Below are positions 49,185-56,280 of a DNA stretch of 64,000 nucleotides, one piece after another. Position 1 is the first letter of the stretch, and each line of letters begins with the position of its first letter. The notes under the pieces are model-generated. The model did not search any database and had not been told where the DNA came from. It saw nothing but the letters and a program-made list of their open reading frames with translations. Origin of the DNA: CAVPUA01 sp963828015 (lineage in GTDB: Bacteria; Actinomycetota; Actinomycetes; Mycobacteriales; Jatrophihabitantaceae); assembly GCA_963828015.1 (NCBI GenBank), contig CAWHCD010000004.1:682001-746000 (forward strand), read 5' to 3'. Made by a program: the position numbers and the translations under genes.

Positions 49185-49706
49185 TCAATCGTGCGGTGGC
49201 TGGCCCTTGGTAGCCGCGTTGGGGTCGACGAGCAGGCTCAGCACGGTGGGGGGAACGCCGTCCTCGACCGAACCGCCGAAGAGGTGGTGCACGGTCTCGC
49301 GCAGTCGGCGCAGACCGGCCAGCGCCCGGCCGGTCTGCTCTGGGCCGGTGGGCTCCAGGGTGCCGGGCTCGCCCAATGGGTCCTCGTCGGGACTGAGGAT
49401 CCGCAGGAAGGATGCCGTCTCGCCGTCGGCTCCGAACGATCCGTAGAGCCGCGCGGCCAGATCGCGCAACGAGACGTTCTCCTCCGTCGTGAAGTCCGGC
49501 TCCTCGCCCCCGTCGACGGTGACGTTGAGGACGACCTGAGCGTTCCCGTCCTCACCCGCGATCCGGAACAGCTCATCGATCGCCTCCCGCAGTGACAGCT
49601 CACTGTCTTCAGCGGAGTGCGTGTGACCGAGCGGGACGCGGGGTAGGAGGCTGAGAATCGTCAGTCGCTGACCGTCCTCCCCGAACCGGTTGTGCCAGGT
49701 GGACAT
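49185..49706 (-). CDS. Unrecognised soluble protein after the phosphate transporter
   Basis: 173 residues, no membrane segment or known motif. LSLREAIDELFRIAGEDGNAQVVLNVTVDGGEEPDF and RALAGLRRLRETVHHLFGG are helical or amphipathic; acidic overall (many D and E). ATG 49706. It lies 21 bases after the small membrane gene of the Pit operon and is probably co-transcribed with it. The product might regulate or accompany the transporter, but nothing in the sequence says so. Confidence 0.6.
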   Translation of the reverse strand: MSTWHNRFGEDGQRLTILSLLPRVPLGHTHSAEDSELSLREAIDELFRIAGEDGNAQVVLNVTVDGGEEPDFTTEENVSLRDLAARLYGSFGADGETASFLRILSPDEDPLGEPGTLEPTGPEQTGRALAGLRRLRETVHHLFGGSVEDGVPPTVLSLLVDPNAATKGQPPHD

Positions 49707-49727
49707 GGCTGCTCCTGAACTAAGCGA

Positions 49728-50003
49728 TCACTTGTCGAATATTTCATGGATTCCGTAGACCACGCCAGCCGCCACGATGAGCCCGCAGATCACGGCGGCG
49801 AGCAGCGCGGCGACGTTACGCTGCGCAGGGCCGCCCGGCGACGAGCCGTCATCGATGGTCCGCACGTAGCCCGACTTCGACAAGGTGAGCAACCCGACGG
49901 AGTAGACCGTCACCAGACCGGCGCCGGCGATGATGCTGATGACCAGGATCTTGCCCATCGATCCCCAGTCGACATAGGAACCGCTGGCGAGAGTCATGCT
50001 CAT
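49728..50003 (-). CDS. Small two-helix membrane protein linked to phosphate transporter
   Basis: 91 residues: helix one ILVISIIAGAGLVTVYSVGLL (~19-40), helix two NVAALLAAVICGLIVAAGVVY (~63-83), with a loop GYVRTIDDGSSPGGPAQR. No family recognised. Its ATG overlaps the stop of the Pit gene by one base (TGATG), so it is coupled to it and could be a small accessory subunit. Confidence 0.68.
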   Translation of the reverse strand: MSMTLASGSYVDWGSMGKILVISIIAGAGLVTVYSVGLLTLSKSGYVRTIDDGSSPGGPAQRNVAALLAAVICGLIVAAGVVYGIHEIFDK

Positions 50004-51163
50004 CAGACACCCGCCCCGGCGGTCTCAGGTTCGTGCGCGGCGCCGCCCTGCTCGTCCCAGGCGTCGTTGACATTGCTGGCATTGACCGGGCTCTTGCGCG
50101 ACAGCAGGTAAATGCCCGCGCAGTACGCCGCCAGCGCGAGAGACATGACAATCACTCCTGCGTCACCGCCGATTCCGTTGACCACCGCGTAGGTGAGCGC
50201 GCCGACTCCCGCCGCCGCCGGCAGGGTCAGCACCCAGGTGATAACCATGCGCCCGAACACACTCCAACGGACCGGCTGGGCGCGCCCGACTCCAGCACCG
50301 ACGACCGAGCCGGAACACACCTGAGTCGTCGACAACGGAATGCCGAAGTGGGTGGAGGAGAGGATGACCGCGGCCGAGGTCGCCTCAGCGGCAAAGCCCT
50401 GCGGAGAGTCGATCTCGATCAACCCCTTGCCCAGAGTGCGGATGATGCGCCACCCGCCGATGTAGGTGCCCAGCGAGATCGCGAGCGCGCAGGCGATGAT
50501 CACCCAGTCCGGGGTAGACGCCCCCTCATTCAGGGTCCCGTTCGCGATCAGGGCCAGAGTCAGGATGCCCATCGTCTTCTGGGCGTCGTTGGTGCCATGG
50601 GCGAGTGAGACGAGCGTGGCCGTGCCGACCTGTCCCCATCGGAACCCGGTCGTACGCACGCCGTCGTGGGCCTTGGCCGTGAGCCGATAGCCGAGCCAGG
50701 TCGCGATCGCGGCCACGATGCCGGCGATGATCGGGGCGAAGATCGCCGGGATGAAGACCTTCGACGCGACCCCGTGCCAGATCACCCCACTCGAGCCGGC
50801 GTGCACCATCGTCGCGCCGATGACCCCGCCGATCAGCGCGTGCGAGGAGCTCGAGGGGATGCCGAAATACCAGGTCGTCACGTTCCAGGCGACCCCGCCG
50901 GCCAGGCCCGCGAACACCACCTCGATCGTCACGTCGGGTTGGTGAACGATTCCCGAGGCGATCGTGGCGGCAACGGCCAGGGACAGGAACGCGCCCACCA
51001 GGTTGGCGACCGCGGAGATGGCCACGGCGACCTTCGGCTTCAGGGCGCCGGTCGCGATCGAGGTGGCCATCGCGTTCGCCGAGTCGTGGAAGCCGTTGGT
51101 GAAGTCGAACCCTAGTCCGACGATGACCACCATCACCAGGATAAACGAGTTCGAATCGCTCAC
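50003..51163 (-). CDS. Inorganic phosphate transporter, Pit family
   Basis: 386 residues, about ten membrane helices. The two Pit signatures are present: GFDFTNGFHDSANAMATSIATGAL at the N-terminus and VSLAHGTNDAQKTMGILTLAL in the middle; the second half contains GIPLSTTQVCSGSVVGAG. These are the H+/Pi (or metal phosphate) symporter motifs. First gene of a three-gene minus-strand unit with the small membrane and acidic proteins. ATG 51163 chosen. Probably the low-affinity system; no Pho-box was recognised. Confidence 0.93.
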   Translation of the reverse strand: MSDSNSFILVMVVIVGLGFDFTNGFHDSANAMATSIATGALKPKVAVAISAVANLVGAFLSLAVAATIASGIVHQPDVTIEVVFAGLAGGVAWNVTTWYFGIPSSSSHALIGGVIGATMVHAGSSGVIWHGVASKVFIPAIFAPIIAGIVAAIATWLGYRLTAKAHDGVRTTGFRWGQVGTATLVSLAHGTNDAQKTMGILTLALIANGTLNEGASTPDWVIIACALAISLGTYIGGWRIIRTLGKGLIEIDSPQGFAAEATSAAVILSSTHFGIPLSTTQVCSGSVVGAGVGRAQPVRWSVFGRMVITWVLTLPAAAGVGALTYAVVNGIGGDAGVIVMSLALAAYCAGIYLLSRKSPVNASNVNDAWDEQGGAAHEPETAGAGV

Positions 51164-51297
51164 GTGGACTGTCTATCAGGGTCGGCTGCCAAGGGGACCT
51201 CGAGCGAAAAAGCGTTCAGCCAGACGTCACCCGCTGTCCACCAGCCAGCGCGGGCCGGCCGCCCCGATGCCAATCTCGCTCTCGCTATGCTCCGGGC

Positions 51298-52929
51298 GTG
51301 ATCTTCGCGCGCCCGGGAAGATCGACCTCAGTTGTGTTGGTCAGCGGGCTCGCACTGAGCCGGATCGTCGACGGACTCATCGCCGTCGCCGCCGCGGTCG
51401 CGGTCCTGGACCAGACTCAGTCGCCCGGTTGGGTGGCGGCCGTGGCGGCCGCGCGGATCACGCCGATGGCCGTCCTGGGAGTACTCGTGGTGGCGGCGGT
51501 GCAGGTGGCCGACCAGCGCCTGGTGCTGGTCGTCGGTGCGCTGATCCGGATGATGTGTGCCGCCGCCTTGGTCCCGGTCGCGCAATCGAGCAGTGCCCAT
51601 CCGGTCTGGATCGTCGTGGCGGTCGCGGTGGCCGGCCTCGGTGGGACCCCGCACCGAGCGGCGGCCGGTCGCCTGATCGCGACCCAGAGTTCGGAGCGAC
51701 GGTTGATGGGGGCGTCGACGGCGTTCTGGCGGGCCGACTACGGCAGCGTGCTGGTGGCGCCCGGCCTGTGCGGCCTGTTGCTGATCGTCACCGACCTGCG
51801 CACCACGTTCGTCGTGACCGCGGTTCTGGCGTTGCTCCTGGCCGTTTCGGTGGCCTTCATCCCGCCCGATCAGGCGACGCGGCAGGGTACCGAGCGGGCA
51901 CTGCGGCAGGTCGGCTCGGCGGCGCGGCTCGTGCTCGCTCTGGGCGATGTTCGCAGCTACATCGCCATGCGGGCGGCGGCCCGCACGGCGTTTGGCATCA
52001 TCGGCGTGGTCATTGCGCTGCTGCCCGAACGGGCGGGCGAGCCGAACGCCCACATCGCCTTCCTGCAGGCCGCATTGGGAGTCGGCGCGATGTTGATCGC
52101 GATTGCGCCAGGACGAGTGCCGGACCGCGGCGGGCTGCCAGTGCTGTTGGTCTCGGCGCTGGCCCTGGCCGTGGCGCTCGTCGGTTTGGGCGCGGCGCGT
52201 CCGCTGATCCTCGCCTCGCTCGCGCTCGTCGTCATCGGGGCGGCCGACCTGGCCGTGCATCTGGCCGCGGCCGGAGCCCTGCAGCGCAGCCTGCCGGGTA
52301 CGGCCAGCGCCGCCGGCTCCGGTGTCGCCGACTCGGTCGTCGCGGTGGGCACGCTCATCGGCACGCTGGCCTGCCCGGGCTTGATCTATTGGCTCGGAAT
52401 CGAGGGCACCTGCGATGTGGCGGCCGCGCTGGTCGTCGCGGTGGCGATCCTGTTGTTACCGGGACTGCGCCGCGCCGACGCCGTGTTGGACGCCCAGCGT
52501 CAGTCGGCCGCGCCGGTAGAGCAGACGCTGGAGGGCTGCGCCATGCTCGAGGGCATCTCGCAGGTGAACCTCGAGCAACTGGCGGCCGCGGCAACCACGG
52601 TGATCGTGCGACGAGGCGCGCTCGCGATCGCCGAAGGCGGCGAGCCGGATGCGGTCTACGTCGTGCGCGGCGGGGGGTTGCACGTCCATGTCGCCGGTGA
52701 GGACGCGCACAGCACCGGACGGTTGGCCCGCCTGGGCCCCGGTGATCTGTTCGGCGAGATCGCTGTATTGCGCGGACGTCCGCGTACCGCCAGCGTGCTC
52801 GCGGTCGAGACGAGCGAGTTGATCCGGATCCCGGCGGGGGATTTCCTGGCCGCGATCGTCGCCGATCTCGGGACCGGGGCCGGCCTGTACACCCAGATGG
52901 AGGAGCGACTCAACCGCTCGCACCGCTGA
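51298..52929 (+). CDS. MFS-like transporter with C-terminal cyclic nucleotide-binding domain
   Basis: 543 residues. Residues ~1-400 are ten to twelve hydrophobic helices of the MFS type (e.g. LSRIVDGLIAVAAAVAVLDQTQSPGWVAAVAAARITPMAVLG). From ~415 on a cNMP-binding domain: VNLEQLAAAATTVIVRRGALAIAEGGEPDAVYVVRGGGLHVHV, then LARLGPGDLFGEIAVLRGRPRTASVLAV. GEIAVL plus PRTASV fits the phosphate-binding cassette, with the arginine and a serine. It would let cytosolic cAMP or cGMP gate the transporter. GTG 51298. The substrate is unknown. Confidence 0.82.
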   Translation: MIFARPGRSTSVVLVSGLALSRIVDGLIAVAAAVAVLDQTQSPGWVAAVAAARITPMAVLGVLVVAAVQVADQRLVLVVGALIRMMCAAALVPVAQSSSAHPVWIVVAVAVAGLGGTPHRAAAGRLIATQSSERRLMGASTAFWRADYGSVLVAPGLCGLLLIVTDLRTTFVVTAVLALLLAVSVAFIPPDQATRQGTERALRQVGSAARLVLALGDVRSYIAMRAAARTAFGIIGVVIALLPERAGEPNAHIAFLQAALGVGAMLIAIAPGRVPDRGGLPVLLVSALALAVALVGLGAARPLILASLALVVIGAADLAVHLAAAGALQRSLPGTASAAGSGVADSVVAVGTLIGTLACPGLIYWLGIEGTCDVAAALVVAVAILLLPGLRRADAVLDAQRQSAAPVEQTLEGCAMLEGISQVNLEQLAAAATTVIVRRGALAIAEGGEPDAVYVVRGGGLHVHVAGEDAHSTGRLARLGPGDLFGEIAVLRGRPRTASVLAVETSELIRIPAGDFLAAIVADLGTGAGLYTQMEERLNRSHR

Positions 52930-52955
52930 GCCGGCCCGGTCGTGCTCGGTGGCCG

Positions 52956-53615
52956 TCAGGCCCGGAACTCCGGCTGGCGTTCCGGGGTGGCCGCGGCCAA
53001 GGCCGCGATCGAGTCGTCGATTCCGAAGTCCTTGCCGTAGATCGGCTGGCCCGGTTGCTGGCGCCACGACTCCTCGAGCGGACCGCCGTCGACCGGGTCG
53101 AATCCCAGCGCGTCGACCAGGTCGAACACGAGTTGCTTGGCCGGTCCGTCGGCCCCCGCGATCGGCAGGGCGATGCGACCCGGCGTGCCGGCGGGCTTGC
53201 CGTTCTCGAGCAAGTGCTTCCACCAGATGCCGTTGAACACCTTGTACAAAGGCACGTCCAACTGGCGCGAGACCCACACGCTCTCCGGCAGTCCGGCCTC
53301 GATCTCGGCGATCAGCCCGTCGCGTTGCTTCGGGTAGTAGTTGTTGGTCTCGATCACGACCGCGTCCGGCTTGGCGGTCTTGACGATGCCGGGCGCCAGA
53401 TCGGTCACGTTCTTCTGCGGGATGCTGACGATCACCACATCGGCGTCCTGGGCGGCATCAGCGGCCCACACCGCAGACGCGCCCGTCTCGGCCGCCAGCT
53501 CGGCCAGCGTCTGCGGATCACGCGAGTTCGCGACTCGCACCTCGTGCCCGAGCCCGGTGAGCTGACGGGTGAGCGTTCCGCCGATCTGGCCGGCTCCGAT
53601 GATGGCAATCTTCAT
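52956..53615 (-). CDS. NADPH-dependent F420 reductase-like oxidoreductase
   Basis: 219 residues. MKIAIIGAGQIGGTLTRQLTGLGHEVRVANSRDP is the N-terminal NADP-binding Rossmann fold of the F420-dependent NADP reductase-like family; then DADVVIVSIPQKNVTDLA, VIETNNYYPKQRDG and LPIAGADGPAKQLVFDLVDALGFDPVDGG. Probably reduces a small substrate or F420 using NADPH. F420 use cannot be shown. ATG 53615; the upstream extension of the frame is unlikely. Convergent with the MFS-cNMP gene 26 bases away. Confidence 0.82.
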   Translation of the reverse strand: MKIAIIGAGQIGGTLTRQLTGLGHEVRVANSRDPQTLAELAAETGASAVWAADAAQDADVVIVSIPQKNVTDLAPGIVKTAKPDAVVIETNNYYPKQRDGLIAEIEAGLPESVWVSRQLDVPLYKVFNGIWWKHLLENGKPAGTPGRIALPIAGADGPAKQLVFDLVDALGFDPVDGGPLEESWRQQPGQPIYGKDFGIDDSIAALAAATPERQPEFRA

Positions 53616-53677
53616 ACGCGCTCCCGAGGTAGTTGCTTCCCGAGGGGGCAACCAGGACCGCCCGAGGTCGTATTCCG

Positions 53678-54778
53678 ATGAGGCGCGGCACTCAGTTGAC
53701 GCATAGCGAGCTGCGGCATCCTGGTCAGGTGCACGGACGCCACCGGGATCTGCCCCGGTTGACCCCGCTCGCGAAGGTGCGCCCGGTCCTGCTGGCGGTC
53801 GTGGCGGTGGCGGTGCTCGTGGCGTTAGCCGGCACCGCGTTCGCGCTGCACAGCCAGACGGGCCTCGCGTCGAGCGCGGTGAATCCGGCCCTTCTCCCGC
53901 CGATCACCGGCGACGGTCAGGGTACGGCGGTCCAGGTCAGCGTCGCCACCCTCGAAACCACCTTCCCGCAGGCCAGCTTCACCGCGCGAACGGTCAAGGT
54001 CGACGGATTGACCCGCACATATCTGGTGATCGCTCCGCCTCATCGCACCGGTTCCTCGCCGGCGCTTGTGGTGTTGCACGGCAGTGGCGCGTCGGCCACC
54101 CAGGAGGCGATGCGCGATGAGTTCATTCCGCTGGTCGAGCACGACAATTTGGTGCTTCTCTATCCCGTGGGCTACGCAGAGTCCTGGAACGCTGGGAGTG
54201 GTTGTTGCAAGGCCGCCGGAAGTGCAGGGATCGACGACGTCGCGTTCATCCACGCGGTGGTGAAGCAGGCGACCGCGGCGCTCGACCTGCAGCCCAACCG
54301 GATCTACCTCTCCGGGCTGAGCAACGGCGCCAAGATGACGTACACGGTGGCCTGCGCCCTGCCGGGGTTGTTTGCGGCGTTCGCGCCCGTCGGGGGTGAA
54401 CCGGCGCAGGTCTGCCAAACCGCGAGCCAGCCGCCGATGTCGATGCTGCTCGGTATCGGATCGGCCGATATCGAGGCGGGAGTCTATGGCCAGCTCTTGT
54501 CGCCCTCGGTCGCGCTCACCAAGACGGCCTCGATCTGGCTGAGCCGGGACGGTTGCTCGCCGTTGCCGAAGACCACCACCGAGGACATCGCGACGATCAC
54601 CTCCTACGAGGGGTGCAGCGGAAACAGCCGAGTCGAGACCGTCTACTACGCCGGCCTCGTCCATGCCTGGCCCGTCGCCGCGCCCAACCCGGTGATCGGA
54701 ACCGTAGTCGTGCCACCCGCCATCTCGATGGCCACCGTGATCTGGACGTTCTTCAGCGACCAGCCAACGCGGTCCTGA
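53678..54778 (+). CDS. Secreted polyhydroxybutyrate depolymerase/feruloyl esterase-like hydrolase
   Basis: 366 residues (315-350 if a later start is used). N-terminal segment KVRPVLLAVVAVAVLVALAGTAFAL is a signal anchor. Alpha/beta hydrolase motifs: VVLHGSGASATQE, LVLLYPVGYAESWNAGSGCC, then YLSGLSNGAKMTYTVACAL with GLSNG as nucleophile elbow, and the final HAWP histidine. This is the LpqC/esterase-PHB family pattern with disulfide-prone cysteines. It acts outside the membrane on ester polymers or plant esters; the exact substrate is unclear. ATG 53678 and GTG 53729 are both plausible starts. tRNA-Pro follows 12 bases after. Confidence 0.82.
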   Translation: MRRGTQLTHSELRHPGQVHGRHRDLPRLTPLAKVRPVLLAVVAVAVLVALAGTAFALHSQTGLASSAVNPALLPPITGDGQGTAVQVSVATLETTFPQASFTARTVKVDGLTRTYLVIAPPHRTGSSPALVVLHGSGASATQEAMRDEFIPLVEHDNLVLLYPVGYAESWNAGSGCCKAAGSAGIDDVAFIHAVVKQATAALDLQPNRIYLSGLSNGAKMTYTVACALPGLFAAFAPVGGEPAQVCQTASQPPMSMLLGIGSADIEAGVYGQLLSPSVALTKTASIWLSRDGCSPLPKTTTEDIATITSYEGCSGNSRVETVYYAGLVHAWPVAAPNPVIGTVVVPPAISMATVIWTFFSDQPTRS

Positions 54779-54788
54779 GGAGGGAACA

Positions 54789-54867
<79 letters not shown>

Positions 54868-54886
54868 TTGCCGCCGACCGATGCGG

Positions 54887-55813
54887 TCAGCGCAACCGTC
54901 CCAGCATAGCCGAGGGACGAGTACCCCTCGACCGCGGGACGAGGGTCAGCAACACCGCCTCGGGGCGGCAGGCGAAGCGGATCGGCTGGAACGGATTGGT
55001 GCCCAGCCCCGCGCAGACGTTGAACCACATCCGCTCGTCCCAGCGGTGCAGCCAACGGGCGCGGTGCACGTCGATGCCGCAATTGGTGACGATCGCCGGT
55101 CCGAACGGCAGTCGGACCTGGCCGCCGTGGGTGTGCCCGGCCAGGGCCAGGTCATAGCCGTCGGCGGCGAAGCGGGAGAGCAGCGGCGGTTCGGGGGAGT
55201 GCAGCACACCGATGCGCACAGCCGCCGCCGGCGAGGCGGGACCGGCGATCTGTTCATAGCGCGCCCGCTTCAGATGCGGATCATCCAGCCCGGCCAGGGC
55301 GATCTCGACGCCGTCGACAGAGAGCGACGTCCGCACGTGAGTCAGATCGATCCAGCCGTCGGCGACCATTGCCGCACTGAGTTCCCGCCAGGGCAGCGGA
55401 ACGCCGCGGATGCGGCTGCCGTCCGGGCGGAAGTAGTGGTGCGGGCTCTTGCGCACCGGGGCGTAGTAGTCGTTGTTGCCCGGGACGAAGGCGGCCGGGA
55501 ACTGCGAGAGCGGCCCGAGCGCGCGCATGATCGCCGGAATGGCGCGCGGATCGGAGATGGTGTCGCCGGTGTTGATGACGAGATCCGGCTTGAGCCGGGC
55601 CAGCTCGCTGATCCAACGCTGCTTGCGCCTCTGGTTGGGGGTGATGTGCAGATCCGAGACGTGCAGAACCCGCACCGGCGGGGTTCCCTCGTCCAGCACC
55701 GGCACATGAAAACGCCGCAACGTGAACGCGTAGGGCTCAACGAGCGTGGCATAGGCCAGCGTTGCCGCGCCGAGGCCGACCGTCGATACGGCGACGCGGG
55801 AAAAAGCAGGCAT
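54887..55813 (-). CDS. Calcineurin-like metallophosphoesterase
   Basis: 308 residues. N-terminal hydrophobic helix (AVSTVGLGAATLAYATLVEPYAF), then metal motifs LHVSDLHI, VINTGDTISD, FVPGNNDYY and, later, LALAGHTHGGQVRLP. All five motifs of the family are present. Similar proteins lie near PonA2 in mycobacteria. It might act on a cell-wall lipid phosphate, but this is inference; the anchor places it at the membrane. ATG 55813. Divergent from the YqeY gene with 23 bases between start codons. Confidence 0.88.
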   Translation of the reverse strand: MPAFSRVAVSTVGLGAATLAYATLVEPYAFTLRRFHVPVLDEGTPPVRVLHVSDLHITPNQRRKQRWISELARLKPDLVINTGDTISDPRAIPAIMRALGPLSQFPAAFVPGNNDYYAPVRKSPHHYFRPDGSRIRGVPLPWRELSAAMVADGWIDLTHVRTSLSVDGVEIALAGLDDPHLKRARYEQIAGPASPAAAVRIGVLHSPEPPLLSRFAADGYDLALAGHTHGGQVRLPFGPAIVTNCGIDVHRARWLHRWDERMWFNVCAGLGTNPFQPIRFACRPEAVLLTLVPRSRGTRPSAMLGRLR

Positions 55814-55836
55814 CTGACAAAGGTAGCGTGATCGAC

Positions 55837-56280
55837 ATGCCCGAACTCAAGGCCCGGTTACGGACCGACTTGAACACCTCGATCAAGGCCCGGGACGAGC
55901 TGACCACGGCGACGCTGCGCCTGGTGCTGACCGCGATCACCAACGAGGAGGTCGCGGGCAAGCAGTCGCGCGAACTGTCCGACGACGAGGTGCTCAAGGT
56001 CCTCGGCCGCGAGGCCAAGAAGCGCCGTGAGGCGGCTGAGGCGTTCGACGCCGCGGATCGGGTCGAGCAGGCTAACCGCGAGCGGGCTGAGGAGAAGGTG
56101 CTGGAGGCCTATCTGCCCCAGCAGTTGTCCGCGGAGGAACTGAGCGCGATCGTGGCGGCGGCCATCGCCGAGGCCGGCGCTCCGCAGCTCGGTGCGGTCA
56201 TGAAGATCGTCGCACCGCGGGTGAGCGGCCGCGCCGACGGCAAACGGGTCAGCGACGAGGTCCGCCGCCAGCTCGGCTAG
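55837..56280 (+). CDS. GatB/YqeY domain protein
   Basis: 147 residues. MPELKARLRTDLNTSIKARDELTTATLRLVLTAITNEEV, then KVLGREAKKRREAAEAFDAADR and EAYLPQQLSAEELSAIVAAAI, and the C-terminal GAVMKIVAPRVSGRADGKRVSDEVR: the complete YqeY fold related to the GatB C-terminal domain. It likely interacts with tRNA or RNA. The stop overlaps the convergent penicillin-binding gene by four bases. The ATG at 55837 is preferred over upstream in-frame starts that run into the divergent gene. Confidence 0.92.
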   Translation: MPELKARLRTDLNTSIKARDELTTATLRLVLTAITNEEVAGKQSRELSDDEVLKVLGREAKKRREAAEAFDAADRVEQANRERAEEKVLEAYLPQQLSAEELSAIVAAAIAEAGAPQLGAVMKIVAPRVSGRADGKRVSDEVRRQLG

